From assembly GCA_027296665.1 (NCBI GenBank), contig JAPUIV010000104.1:1-10295 (forward strand): 10,295 nt of DNA, given 5' to 3'. The first letter of the stretch is position 1; the number at the start of each line of letters is the position of its first letter. Positions 1 to 7,841 of the stretch are shown piece after piece. Both the position numbers and the translations under genes were made by a program. The notes beneath the pieces were generated by a model that was not told the origin of the DNA, ran no database searches, and worked only from the letters and a program-made list of their open reading frames with translations. The stretch is from Acidobacteriota bacterium (GTDB taxonomy: Bacteria > Acidobacteriota > Polarisedimenticolia > JAPUIV01).

Positions 1-407
1 CGGAATATGGCAACACCGTCGCGGAGGTGGTGGCGGAGATCGGGGAAACAGTCCAACGGGCCCGGCAGGCCGGGATCGCGGCAGAACGGATCCTGGTCGA
101 TCCCGGCATCGGTTTCGGGAAACGGATCGAGGACAATCTCGCACTCCTGGCGCATCTCTCCCGCTTGGGCGACCTGCGGCGCCCGATTGTGGTCGGGACA
201 TCCAGGAAGTCATTCATCGGCCGGATTCTCGAACGTACCGTGCACGACCGCCTGGAAGGGACTCTGGCCACCGAGGTGGTGGCCGTGTGGAATGGGGCCC
301 ATATCCTGCGTACCCATGACGTCGCGGCAACGGTTCGCGCCGCCCGGATAACGGACGCCATCCGCAAGGCCGGCGAAAGGCCGGAAAATTCGGTGAGTCG
401 GCCATGA
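1..407 (+). CDS. folP: Dihydropteroate synthase, C-terminal part (5' end outside window)
   Basis: This is the C-terminal 134 codons of dihydropteroate synthase, which joins p-aminobenzoate to dihydropterin pyrophosphate in folate synthesis (cytosolic TIM barrel). The reading frame is open from base 3 with no start codon in the window, so the gene is cut by the edge. Family motifs appear in order: a YGxxVxEV-like stretch, DPGIGFGK, then GTSRKSFIG, which carries the Lys/Arg that contact pterin and pABA, and finally ILRTHDV, which matches the conserved RxHDV that binds the pyrophosphate/sulfonamide site. The distance from the RTHDV motif to the stop is normal for the family, so the 3' end looks intact. 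The stop TGA (405-407) overlaps the ATG of cdaA as ATGA, which implies translational coupling. Confidence 0.95.
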   Translation, partial: EYGNTVAEVVAEIGETVQRARQAGIAAERILVDPGIGFGKRIEDNLALLAHLSRLGDLRRPIVVGTSRKSFIGRILERTVHDRLEGTLATEVVAVWNGAHILRTHDVAATVRAARITDAIRKAGERPENSVSRP

Positions 408-1252
408 TCGAGTCGATACTGGACATCTTCCGCGTGCCGTTCCCGACCTGGATTGATCTGCTCGACATCATGGTCCTGTCGATCCTGATCTACCAGATCC
501 TTCTCTTGATCCGCGGCACCCGGGCGGTGCAATGGGTCGCCGGATTCCTGCTCATCGTTTTCGCCTACTGGCTTTCCGGGCTGACCGAGGAGGTATTGCT
601 GAAAACCGTCCACCGGTTGCTCGGCTCCGTTCTCTTCTATATTCCGTTCGCCGTAATTGTCATCTTCCAGAACACCATCCGCCGCGCCCTGGCCAAATTC
701 GCCCGCAACCCTTTGCTGCGAATCCTCGGCACAAAACAGTATGGCATCCCCCTGATCGACGAGATCAGCCTGGCGGCGACCACCCTGGCGTCGCGGCGAG
801 TGGGCGGTTTGATCATCATCGAACGGGAACAGGGCTTGCGGGAACAGGCGGAAACGGGGATCGAACTGGATTCGAAGGTCTCCTATGATCTGATCATCAA
901 TATTTTCACCCCGCACACTCCCCTGCACGACGGGGCGATCATCCTTCGGGAAGACCGGATCGTCGCGGCTTCCTGCTTCCTTCCCCTCACCGCGAATCCG
1001 CACCTCTCCAAGGAATTCGGCACCCGGCACCGGGCCGCCCTGGGGATCACCGAGGAGACCGACGCGATCGCCATCGTGATCTCGGAAGAACGGGGTGAAG
1101 TGGCCGCCGCGGTCGGCGGGCGGATGACGAAGAAGTTGAATGGCGAACAGTTGCGGGAATTTCTCGTGCGGCATCTCGAGCCCGTCGAGGAGGCCGAACG
1201 GAAAGAGAAGACTCTATCCCCTGTGGAGCAGAGCGATGAAATTCGATCTTAG
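404..1252 (+). CDS. cdaA: Diadenylate cyclase CdaA (c-di-AMP synthase)
   Basis: This is a membrane-bound DAC-domain enzyme that makes cyclic di-AMP from two ATP. The protein has 282 residues, close to the usual size of about 270-280. Three hydrophobic helices lie at the N-terminus (about residues 14-37, 42-61 and 70-90), followed by a short linker and the cytosolic DAC domain (about 100-250). Both signature motifs are present: Asp176-Gly-Ala (in LHDGAII) for metal and ribose binding, and Arg208-His-Arg (in GTRHRAALG) for ATP phosphates. The enzyme should therefore be active. The charged tail after about residue 255 is variable. The start overlaps the folP stop (ATGA), and the 3' end overlaps cdaR by 17 bp. 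The neighbours cdaR and glmM are the classic regulators and partners of CdaA, so identity is secure. In studied species c-di-AMP controls potassium/osmolyte transport and cell-wall homeostasis; that role here is inferred. Confidence 0.97.
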   Translation: MIESILDIFRVPFPTWIDLLDIMVLSILIYQILLLIRGTRAVQWVAGFLLIVFAYWLSGLTEEVLLKTVHRLLGSVLFYIPFAVIVIFQNTIRRALAKFARNPLLRILGTKQYGIPLIDEISLAATTLASRRVGGLIIIEREQGLREQAETGIELDSKVSYDLIINIFTPHTPLHDGAIILREDRIVAASCFLPLTANPHLSKEFGTRHRAALGITEETDAIAIVISEERGEVAAAVGGRMTKKLNGEQLREFLVRHLEPVEEAERKEKTLSPVEQSDEIRS

Positions 1253-2198
1253 GAAAAACCTGGGCCTGAAACTTCTCTCCCTGTTCGTCGCCATGATCCT
1301 CTGGGTTGTTGTGGCCGGCGAAGAGGACATCGTCAAGGATTTCGCTCTTCCCCTCGAATTGACCAACATACCCTCCTCGCTGGAGATATCGGGACCGGTG
1401 GTCGATACCGTGCTGGTGCGCTTGCGGGCGCCCGAGGCGATCCTCCGAACCCTGACGGTCGACCGGATGGCCGCCCGCCTCGATCTCAAGAATGCTGCCG
1501 CCGGCCGGATCCCCTTCCGTTTGACCACCGACCAGATCCGGATCCCCTCCGGCTCCGAAATCGTGAGGATTCAACCGGAAACCATAGAGCTGAACCTGGA
1601 GCCAAAACGGCAGAAGAAAGTCCGCGTGCACCCGGAAGTGGCGGGCGATCCGGCCGAGGGGTTCGAGGTCGCCCATATCTCCGTCCTTCCTCCCACCATC
1701 TGGATCGAGGGCCCCGAAAGCGAGCTTCTGGAAACCGAGACCGCCACAACAGGACAGATTCCCCTGCGCGGGGACGAAACCGGGAACCGTTCAGTCTCGG
1801 TGAACCCGGTCCCCATGGCCCCGGCCAATAGCCGTGTCCGCGTCCTCGATCCGGCCCCGGTCCTCGTCACCATCGAGATCCGGGAAAAGACCGACCGCGC
1901 CAGTTTCAATCAGATCCCGGTCCGGGTTGTCGGGGGGCGGTATCGCACCCAGGTCTCCCCCGCCTTCCTGCAGATCACCCTGGAGGGTCCCATCAGCTTG
2001 ATACGCCGGATCCTGGCTTCCGACATCCTGGTTGAGGTCTCGGTGGAAAATCTCCTCCCCCGGGACGAGGATTACCGGGTGGAACCGCAGGTGGTCTTCC
2101 CCAAGCTTTCTCCGGACGAGGCGCGGCGCCTTTCGGTAACCGGAATTTCGCAGACGTTCGTGAATATCAAAGTGTACGATCAGAGGAGCGAATCGTGA
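1236..2198 (+). CDS. cdaR: CdaR/YbbR-domain protein, membrane-anchored regulator of CdaA
   Basis: This 320-residue YbbR-repeat protein is anchored by one N-terminal membrane helix (about residues 10-28, LKLLSLFVAMILWVVVAG), with the rest outside the membrane. The extracytoplasmic part is beta-rich and divides into about three or four YbbR-like units of roughly 80 residues, with recurring patterns such as 'V.V..EG....L' and 'EI.P..V.I.L'. The frame is open further upstream to 1140, but the ATG at 1236 was chosen because GGAG lies 7 nt before it and because it places the transmembrane helix at the N-terminus, as in the family. It overlaps cdaA by 17 bp, and its stop overlaps the glmM GTG. In Firmicutes CdaR binds CdaA and modulates c-di-AMP synthesis; the same role is inferred here from gene order. 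Confidence 0.9.
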   Translation: MKFDLRKNLGLKLLSLFVAMILWVVVAGEEDIVKDFALPLELTNIPSSLEISGPVVDTVLVRLRAPEAILRTLTVDRMAARLDLKNAAAGRIPFRLTTDQIRIPSGSEIVRIQPETIELNLEPKRQKKVRVHPEVAGDPAEGFEVAHISVLPPTIWIEGPESELLETETATTGQIPLRGDETGNRSVSVNPVPMAPANSRVRVLDPAPVLVTIEIREKTDRASFNQIPVRVVGGRYRTQVSPAFLQITLEGPISLIRRILASDILVEVSVENLLPRDEDYRVEPQVVFPKLSPDEARRLSVTGISQTFVNIKVYDQRSES

Positions 2199-3622
2199 CC
2201 CGGCATCCTTTCCGATCGGCCCCCCCCCGCAAACTCTTCGGTACCGACGGGATCCGCGGCAAGGCGGGGAGGTATCCCCTCGATTCAGACACCGTGGAAA
2301 AACTCGGCGGCGTGGTCGTCGGGATCCTGAAAAGCGGCGCCGGGCCGCTCCGGATCCTCATCGGCCGGGACACCCGGGAATCCGGCAAGGATCTGGAAGC
2401 CGCCCTGTGCGACGGGATCTTCCGGGCCGGTGGATGCCCGGTGCGGGGGGGAATTCTCCCCACACCCGCCATCGCCTACCTGACGGCTGCGGGATCATTC
2501 CAGGCCGGCATCATGATATCGGCCTCCCACAACTCCTATGAGGACAACGGTATCAAGATCTTTTCCCGGGAGGGCTACAAGCTGGAAGATCGCCTGGAGG
2601 CCGAGATCGAGGCAGGGATCCTCCTGGAACGGCAGGTAACACCGGGACATCAGGAGCTACAGGGACAATCCGCCGGGGAGGAGATGCGGCAACGCTACCT
2701 CTCCTTCCTCCTGAAGATCGCTCCAAAACAAGTCGACTACAAGAAGATCCGGATCGCCATCGACTGCGCCAACGGAGCGGCCAGCCGGATCGCTCCGCTT
2801 CTATTTTCTTCGCTCGGCATGGAGATCCATTCCATCTCCACCCAGCCGTCCGGCCGCAACATCAACGAGGAATGCGGTTCCGTCCATCCGGACAAGGTGC
2901 AACGGTTGACACGGAAAGTCGGGGCCGACCTGGGTGTCGCCCTGGACGGAGACGCCGATCGCGCCATCTTCGCTGCCCCCACGGGGGAGATCCTGGACGG
3001 CGACCATGTTCTTTTCCTCACCGCCCTGAGCTGGAAGCGGCGAAATCTTCTCAAGGGGAACGCGATCGTCTCGACCGTGATGGCAAACCAATGGCTGGAA
3101 AACTCGCTCGCCCGGGAAGGGATCGAGATCCATCGGACCGACGTCGGGGACCGTAACGTCTTGACCAGGATGCGTGACCTGGGGTGCAACCTCGGGGGAG
3201 AACCCTCCGGGCACATCATCTTTCACGATCACAGTTCCACAGGCGACGGCCTGCTCACCACCCTCATGTTCCTCGAAGCGGTTCACGACCTGGGAATCGA
3301 CCTGGCCGATTGGACCCGATCGGTCCGGAAATATCCGCAGCGACTGGTCAATATCGACGTGACCTGCCAACCCTCCCTCCGGGAGCACCCGGAGATCGGA
3401 CCGGCGATCGGGGCGGCCGAGGAACGCCTATCCGGTTCCGGCAGGATCCTGGTCCGGTATTCCGGCACGGAACCGAAGGTGAGAATCATGGTCGAGGCGG
3501 AGAGCAGCGATCTGCTGGAGAAAATCATCAACCAGATCTCTCCGCTTCTCCGCAAACATCTATCCATCAGCAACGACCCGGCGCCGAAACGCCGGGATGA
3601 TCCCCCCAAGGAGGCGCGATGA
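2195..3622 (+). CDS. glmM: Phosphoglucosamine mutase GlmM
   Basis: This alpha-D-phosphohexomutase of 475 residues interconverts glucosamine-6-P and glucosamine-1-P on the route to UDP-GlcNAc for peptidoglycan. All four domain signatures are visible: N-terminal KLFGTDGIRG; catalytic phosphoserine loop ISASHNS with Ser111; Mg2+-binding loop DGDADR (251-256); sugar-binding loop GEPSGH (335-340); and phosphate-binding loop RYSGTEP (421-427). Two positions differ from the common GlmM pattern: SASHNP has become SASHNS, and GEQSGH has become GEPSGH. The C-terminal tail (about the last 20 residues, rich in Pro, Asp and Arg) extends beyond the usual length of about 445-455. The start is GTG at 2195, overlapping the cdaR stop as GTGA with AGAGGAG 6 nt upstream. 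In several bacteria GlmM also binds and inhibits CdaA, which fits this neighbourhood. A general PMM/PGM mutase is the alternative, but context favours GlmM. Confidence 0.93.
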   Translation: MTRHPFRSAPPRKLFGTDGIRGKAGRYPLDSDTVEKLGGVVVGILKSGAGPLRILIGRDTRESGKDLEAALCDGIFRAGGCPVRGGILPTPAIAYLTAAGSFQAGIMISASHNSYEDNGIKIFSREGYKLEDRLEAEIEAGILLERQVTPGHQELQGQSAGEEMRQRYLSFLLKIAPKQVDYKKIRIAIDCANGAASRIAPLLFSSLGMEIHSISTQPSGRNINEECGSVHPDKVQRLTRKVGADLGVALDGDADRAIFAAPTGEILDGDHVLFLTALSWKRRNLLKGNAIVSTVMANQWLENSLAREGIEIHRTDVGDRNVLTRMRDLGCNLGGEPSGHIIFHDHSSTGDGLLTTLMFLEAVHDLGIDLADWTRSVRKYPQRLVNIDVTCQPSLREHPEIGPAIGAAEERLSGSGRILVRYSGTEPKVRIMVEAESSDLLEKIINQISPLLRKHLSISNDPAPKRRDDPPKEAR

Positions 3623-4353
3623 TCCGTCTGGCCATTGTTCTGGACCCCTTTGCCCTGCTCAGGGAAAGCCGCCGCGGAAAGGAACCCGATCCGGTCGCCT
3701 GCACCCACCTGGCCGCCCTGGCCGGGGCCGATCAAATCACCATCCACCTGCGGTCGGATCGAAGACACATCCAGGATCGGGATCTGGAGCTTCTTCGACA
3801 GACGGCTCCGATCCCCCTGAATCTGCGAATCTCCACACATTCAGACATGGTCACCATCGCCTGTGAAAAGAAACCGGATCTGACCACTCTGGTTCCCGAG
3901 CGCCAGGAAGAGGTTGCCGTGGGGTCCGGCCTGGACGCAGTTCTTCACCAGGATTCGATCCGGCGAGCCACCTTGGGCTTGGCGGAGTCCGGCCTTGCCG
4001 TGAACCTCCTCGTGGAACCGGAGATCGAACAACTCAAAGCGGCGACCCGGGCCGGGTGCGGGGGAGTGGAGATCTATACCGGAAGGTTCGGCCGCGCGCT
4101 CGACGCGCGGACCCGGGAAAATGAGCTGTCACGGATCGGGGAAGCCGCCCGGGCGGGACGCGTTCTGGAACTTCGCGTGACGGCGGGTGGAGGGCTGAGT
4201 TTCGAGGATGCCGCCGCCGTGGCAAGAATCGAGGAGATCGAGACCATTCATGTCGGCCACTCCCTGGCCGCCCGGGCAGCCCTGGTGGGCCTGGACCGAG
4301 CGATTCGTGATCTGAAGAATCTCATGGAGGCGGCGCGCCGGAGGAATTCTTGA
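3619..4353 (+). CDS. pdxJ: PdxJ-family TIM-barrel protein lacking key catalytic residues
   Basis: The 244-residue protein aligns over its full length with pyridoxine 5'-phosphate synthase (PdxJ), the last step of the DXP-dependent vitamin B6 route. Clear family motifs remain: PDPV near 23-26, ITIHLRSDRRHIQDRD (40-55), LVPER (91-95), SGLD, EIYTG (151-155) and VGHS (212-215). However, residues that are catalytic or active-site in E. coli PdxJ are changed: VNIDH reads IVLDP (6-10, Asn to Val, His to Pro), MNLEM reads LNLRI (67-71, catalytic Glu to Arg), TTEGGLD reads AVGSGLD, EIHTG reads EIYTG, and NAGHG reads TAGGG (188-192, His to Gly). Ligand-binding parts are kept while the chemistry positions are lost, so B6 synthesis is doubtful. 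The frame is intact and the gene has AAGGAGG 4 nt before its ATG, overlapping the glmM stop (ATGA). It is therefore not an obvious pseudogene. Family assignment is firm; activity is uncertain. Confidence 0.88.
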   Translation: MIRLAIVLDPFALLRESRRGKEPDPVACTHLAALAGADQITIHLRSDRRHIQDRDLELLRQTAPIPLNLRISTHSDMVTIACEKKPDLTTLVPERQEEVAVGSGLDAVLHQDSIRRATLGLAESGLAVNLLVEPEIEQLKAATRAGCGGVEIYTGRFGRALDARTRENELSRIGEAARAGRVLELRVTAGGGLSFEDAAAVARIEEIETIHVGHSLAARAALVGLDRAIRDLKNLMEAARRRNS

Positions 4354-5879
4354 AATCCAGAATCCTGAATCGACTGTCGCTGATACTGCTCCTGGGCCTG
4401 GTGGCATTCCAGCCGTCGCCATCCACCGCACAATACACCGCCCTGGAGGCCCGAAACCATTCCTTCGAACTCCTGAATGAGGGAATGAAGCTGTACAAGA
4501 GCGGCAGGTACCGCGAGGCCATTCACCGGCTTCGTGAAGCCGCAGCCATCTCCATGAACAGCTTCATGGCCCACTATTACCTCGGCCTCACCTATAACGC
4601 CTTGCACCGTTACGAAGAGGCGATCCCCCCCCTGCAGCTCAGCCTCGAGCTGGAACCGGGACACATCCAGGCCCATATCGCCCTTGGCAACAACTTTCTG
4701 AAACAGGGCGACATCTCCGAGGCGCGGGCGGAATTCCTACGCACCCTGGAGATCCAGGAAGATTACGCGCCGGCACTCGAAGGTCTCGGCCGCCTGCACG
4801 AGGCGATCGGCGATGATGATCTCGCCATCGACTATTACGAACGCGCCCTCAAGATCAACGCCGCCTATCCCGATAGCTATACCAGCCTCGGCGACCTATA
4901 TCTCCGGCTGGGAGTCATGGACAAGGGGGTAAATCTTTTCCTCGAGGCGATCCGCATCCGCCCCGAATTCGCCCCCGCCTACCACCGCCTCGCCAGCACC
5001 TATTTTCTCCAGAACCGCTACCAGCTCGCCATCGCCGCCATCCGCAAGGCGGAAGAGCTCAAACCGAACCAGGTTCTCTACCCCACCCTTCTGGGCAAGA
5101 TTTACCTGAACCAGGACTGCCCCCACCGGGCCATGGAAAAACTCGATCGCGCCATCGATCTGGATCCCGACTACCCCGAACCGTTCCGTGTACTGGCCGC
5201 CTGGCACCGCCGGCAATTCGATCTGGAGAAAGCGGTAGAGGCGATGGAACGGGCCCTGGAAGGAAACATCCGGGACCCCGAACTTCTCGAGCAAATCCGC
5301 ATGGAGAAGCGCCAATACGAGACCGAATTCGCCGAACTGCGATCCCTGGAAACGGCCATCCAGTCCGATCCCGAAGAGGCTGCCCATCCGCTGTCCCTGG
5401 CAAAATTCTCCGCCGGCATCGGGGCGATCCAGCAGGCAATCTCCTTTCAGAAGAAGGCCATGGATCTCATGGGCGACTCGGAAATGGTTCAGATCGACCT
5501 TGCCTACTTCCTGACCCTGGCGGGGCGGTTTGAAGAGGCGTTGGCGATCCTCGATCCTCTTGCACGGAACCGGCCTCTGGATCCGATCCTCCTCCTGAAC
5601 CTGGGGATCGCCCGGTCGGGCACCGGAAACTACGAAACCGCGGAAAGGGTCCTGAGGAACGCCGCGAAACTGCAGCCCGATCTCGCCGAGACGCATCTCG
5701 TCCTGGGGAACGTGCGTATCCACAGAGGGGATCGGAACGGGGCGACGGAAAGTTTTCGGGAATACCTCAGACTCGAACCCGATGGGAAAGAAACCTTCCG
5801 GATCCGGGAGATCCTGCGGCGCCTGGGCGGAGAAGAACGGACCGTCACTGGAAAAGCGGACAGACCGGAGGTCAGATGA
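4350..5879 (+). CDS. Exported TPR-repeat protein (12 tetratricopeptide repeats)
   Basis: This 509-residue protein has a short basic N-terminus, a hydrophobic core (about residues 9-20) and an STA-Q junction at about 27/28, consistent with a Sec signal peptide. From residue 38 to 479 it runs in exact 34-residue units. Eight TPRs lie at 38-309, one 34-residue degenerate unit at 310-343 rich in Glu/Arg/Gln, and four more TPRs at 344-479. Typical TPR positions are seen (LG.....G....A......A....P). A 30-residue charged tail follows. TPR solenoids are protein-interaction scaffolds; the partner is unknown, but the next two exported genes are candidates. The start is TTG at 4350, forming a TTGA overlap with the previous stop, with GGAGG 5 nt upstream; the signal peptide begins right at this codon. 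No catalytic domain is visible. Confidence 0.85.
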   Translation: MKSRILNRLSLILLLGLVAFQPSPSTAQYTALEARNHSFELLNEGMKLYKSGRYREAIHRLREAAAISMNSFMAHYYLGLTYNALHRYEEAIPPLQLSLELEPGHIQAHIALGNNFLKQGDISEARAEFLRTLEIQEDYAPALEGLGRLHEAIGDDDLAIDYYERALKINAAYPDSYTSLGDLYLRLGVMDKGVNLFLEAIRIRPEFAPAYHRLASTYFLQNRYQLAIAAIRKAEELKPNQVLYPTLLGKIYLNQDCPHRAMEKLDRAIDLDPDYPEPFRVLAAWHRRQFDLEKAVEAMERALEGNIRDPELLEQIRMEKRQYETEFAELRSLETAIQSDPEEAAHPLSLAKFSAGIGAIQQAISFQKKAMDLMGDSEMVQIDLAYFLTLAGRFEEALAILDPLARNRPLDPILLLNLGIARSGTGNYETAERVLRNAAKLQPDLAETHLVLGNVRIHRGDRNGATESFREYLRLEPDGKETFRIREILRRLGGEERTVTGKADRPEVR

Positions 5880-7057
5880 GGAGCCTGGCGCGGGGAATAT
5901 TGCCCCTGGCGATCCTGGTGATGGCGGTGTCGCCCGCCTCCCCGCCCGCCGCCCAGGAAGTGCAGAAGCGCAAGGGGATGGAGATCCGGATCACCGAACC
6001 GACCGACGGAGAATTTCGTTACGGAAAATCGGAGATTGCCGCCGAAGTGATCGCCCAGGATCCGGAAAAGATCGAACGGGTGGAATTTTTCGCCGATAAC
6101 GTTCTGATCTTCATCGATCAGGAACCGCCCTACAGGTGCATTTTTGATTTCGGCCAGGAACCGAAGAGCTGGATCCTGAAAGCGGTTGCGCATCATAAAA
6201 CCGGGGTCACCGTGACCGATACCGTGATCACGCGCCGGGTCGCCATCAATTACCGAGTGGAAGTCGATCGCATCCTGCTCAGCGCGGTGGTGACCCGGAA
6301 GGATCATCCGGAAAAGGGGCTACCGGACTTTTCCAGGGAGGATTTCGTGCTCCTCGAAGACGGGATCCCCCAGCAGGTCCTGGAGTTCTCGCAGGAACGC
6401 CGGCCTCTGACCCTGGCCCTCCTGATCGACACCAGCGGGAGCATGATCCCAGCCATGAAGATGGTCCACGACGCCGCAACCACCTGCGTCGAATCGCTTC
6501 GCGATGAGGACCAGGTGGCGGTCATCGACTTCGACTCCAATGTTTTCCTGCTGAGCGGATTCACAACCGATCGGGCGATCTCCAAGAGTTCAATCCAGAG
6601 CACATTCGCCGATGGCGGCACCGCCCTGTATGACGCCCTGAACGCTTCCTACCGGCTTCTTGCCGATATCTCCGGCCCCAATGCAATCATCCTGCTGTCG
6701 GACGGAGAGGACACCGACAGCCGGCTCACCCTGGACCGGGTGATCGAACACGCCAAGACCTCCGACACCATCGTTTACTCGATCGGCCTCGGAACCGGAA
6801 TGCTCGACGTCGGACTGCGGGGAACCTTGAAGGAACTGTCCGAGGCGACCGGCGGGCGAGCCTTCTTCCCCGACAACCTGAACGAACTGGAGAATGTCTA
6901 CCGGCGCATTGCGAATGAATTGACCAACAACCGGTACCAGCTGGCCTATTCTCCCAGAAATACCGATTGGAACGGTGACTGGAGGAAGGTCTCCCTGGCG
7001 ATTCGAATAAAGGGGTTCCGGGTGAGAACCAGGAGGGGGTACTATGCGGTCCGGTAA
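5876..7057 (+). CDS. Exported VWFA-related domain protein with N-terminal Ig-like domain
   Basis: This 393-residue protein begins with a signal peptide (hydrophobic stretch about 8-20, probable cut near PPAA-Q at 26/27). Residues about 35-120 look like a bacterial Ig-like domain (pattern 'VEFFADN...PPYRC.F'). Next comes the conserved strand and linker of 'VWFA-related' proteins (LPDFSREDFVLLEDG, with Q..LEF after it) and a von Willebrand A domain (about 178-375). The MIDAS metal site is complete: Asp185-x-Ser187-x-Ser189, Thr249 (GGT) and Asp276 (SDGEDTD). It should bind a divalent metal and a protein ligand. It is probably periplasmic or surface-exposed. The ATG overlaps the TPR gene stop (ATGA), with GGAGG 4 nt upstream, so it is likely co-translated with the TPR protein. 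The family is abundant in Acidobacteriota; its function is not known. Confidence 0.88.
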   Translation: MRSLARGILPLAILVMAVSPASPPAAQEVQKRKGMEIRITEPTDGEFRYGKSEIAAEVIAQDPEKIERVEFFADNVLIFIDQEPPYRCIFDFGQEPKSWILKAVAHHKTGVTVTDTVITRRVAINYRVEVDRILLSAVVTRKDHPEKGLPDFSREDFVLLEDGIPQQVLEFSQERRPLTLALLIDTSGSMIPAMKMVHDAATTCVESLRDEDQVAVIDFDSNVFLLSGFTTDRAISKSSIQSTFADGGTALYDALNASYRLLADISGPNAIILLSDGEDTDSRLTLDRVIEHAKTSDTIVYSIGLGTGMLDVGLRGTLKELSEATGGRAFFPDNLNELENVYRRIANELTNNRYQLAYSPRNTDWNGDWRKVSLAIRIKGFRVRTRRGYYAVR

Positions 7058-7823
7058 TACCCCCGTACGGCATCGACGGGGATCGATCCGGATCCGGATT
7101 GCCGTTATCATCATGGCCGCTGCGCTCGGGACTTCCGGAGAGGCCGACGGGACGGTAACGGGGCGGTTGAAAGGAACGATCCGGGACGGGTCGGGTAAAA
7201 ACCTGGCGGGAATACCGGTCCGGCTATTCGCGCTGGGCGGGAACAAGAAGATCATCTTCGTCACCCATTCCGACACCCAGGGCGGATACCGATTCGAATC
7301 GTTGAATGCCGGGACCTACCAGATGGAAGTCGGAGGGGAATCGTTCGAACCCCAGAGGAAGGAATCGATCATTGTCCACCCCCCTTTTCGGAACGTGATC
7401 GATTTTTCCATGTTGCCACTCCCCCTCCCCGGCGGCGGAAAAAGGATCGCGCGGCCAGCCGCCGCCGATCCCCCCGGGCCCACCCGGACCGGAAATGAAA
7501 CGGGCCGGCAGGTAGGCGGACAGTTGCGGGACAGGCACGGAAATGGAATTGCCGACGCGCGGGTCTACCTCCGGGGTTCCTTCCGGGTCTACCGGACCAT
7601 CACCGCGCCGGATGGAACTTTTCTTGTGGAAAAGGTTCCTCCCGGCCCTCATCGGCTCGAGGTGCATTCCCCCGGCTACCTGTCGATGTTCCTCCCGTCG
7701 ATCGAGGTCGACGGAAAGATCGACATGGAATTTCAACTCACCATGATCCCCTATCCCCTCGACTTCAAGGAGAAGATCGAGGACCTGCTGCCACCGGAAA
7801 TTCCTCTCCCCCACTCGCGCTGA
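7044..7823 (+). CDS. Exported protein with two carboxypeptidase-regulatory-like (Ig-fold) domains
   Basis: This 259-residue protein has an Arg-rich N-terminus, one hydrophobic stretch (about residues 15-28) consistent with a signal peptide or anchor, and two CarboxypepD_reg-type beta-sandwiches. Domain 1 (about 40-125) shows GTIRDGSGKNLAGIPVRLF, then DTQGGYRF and LNAGTYQMEV. Domain 2 (about 158-235) shows QLRDRHGNGIADARVYL, then APDGTF and VPPGPHRLEV. A Pro/Gly/Arg-rich linker (about 126-157) joins them. Such domains are usually structural or adhesive modules; no enzyme domain is present. The ATG was chosen because AGGAGG lies 7 nt upstream, and it overlaps the VWA gene by 14 bp. It is the last gene of the long + strand run; the convergent neighbour begins 18 bp later. 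Confidence 0.8.
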   Translation: MRSGNTPVRHRRGSIRIRIAVIIMAAALGTSGEADGTVTGRLKGTIRDGSGKNLAGIPVRLFALGGNKKIIFVTHSDTQGGYRFESLNAGTYQMEVGGESFEPQRKESIIVHPPFRNVIDFSMLPLPLPGGGKRIARPAAADPPGPTRTGNETGRQVGGQLRDRHGNGIADARVYLRGSFRVYRTITAPDGTFLVEKVPPGPHRLEVHSPGYLSMFLPSIEVDGKIDMEFQLTMIPYPLDFKEKIEDLLPPEIPLPHSR

Positions 7824-7841
7824 CCCGGGCGGGCCGGGCCT

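Noticed and set aside
1140..1235. Upstream extension of the cdaR reading frame
   Set aside because: The extra 32 residues lie wholly inside cdaA, lack a ribosome site and would bury the membrane anchor; the ATG at 1236 has GGAG 7 nt upstream.
2801..3388. 195-codon minus-strand open frame opposite glmM
   Set aside because: Antisense shadow across the most conserved GlmM motifs; no recognisable domain.
4896..5723. Long minus-strand open frame (275 codons) opposite the TPR gene
   Set aside because: Antisense shadow of GC-rich, repeat-rich codons; its composition mirrors the TPR frame, it has no family motif and the opposing gene has a full set of TPR signatures.
7824..7838. Small GC hairpin (CCCGG/CCGGG) between the convergent genes
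   Set aside because: Only 5 bp of stem, no T tract on either strand; could be chance in GC-rich DNA, so not called a terminator.
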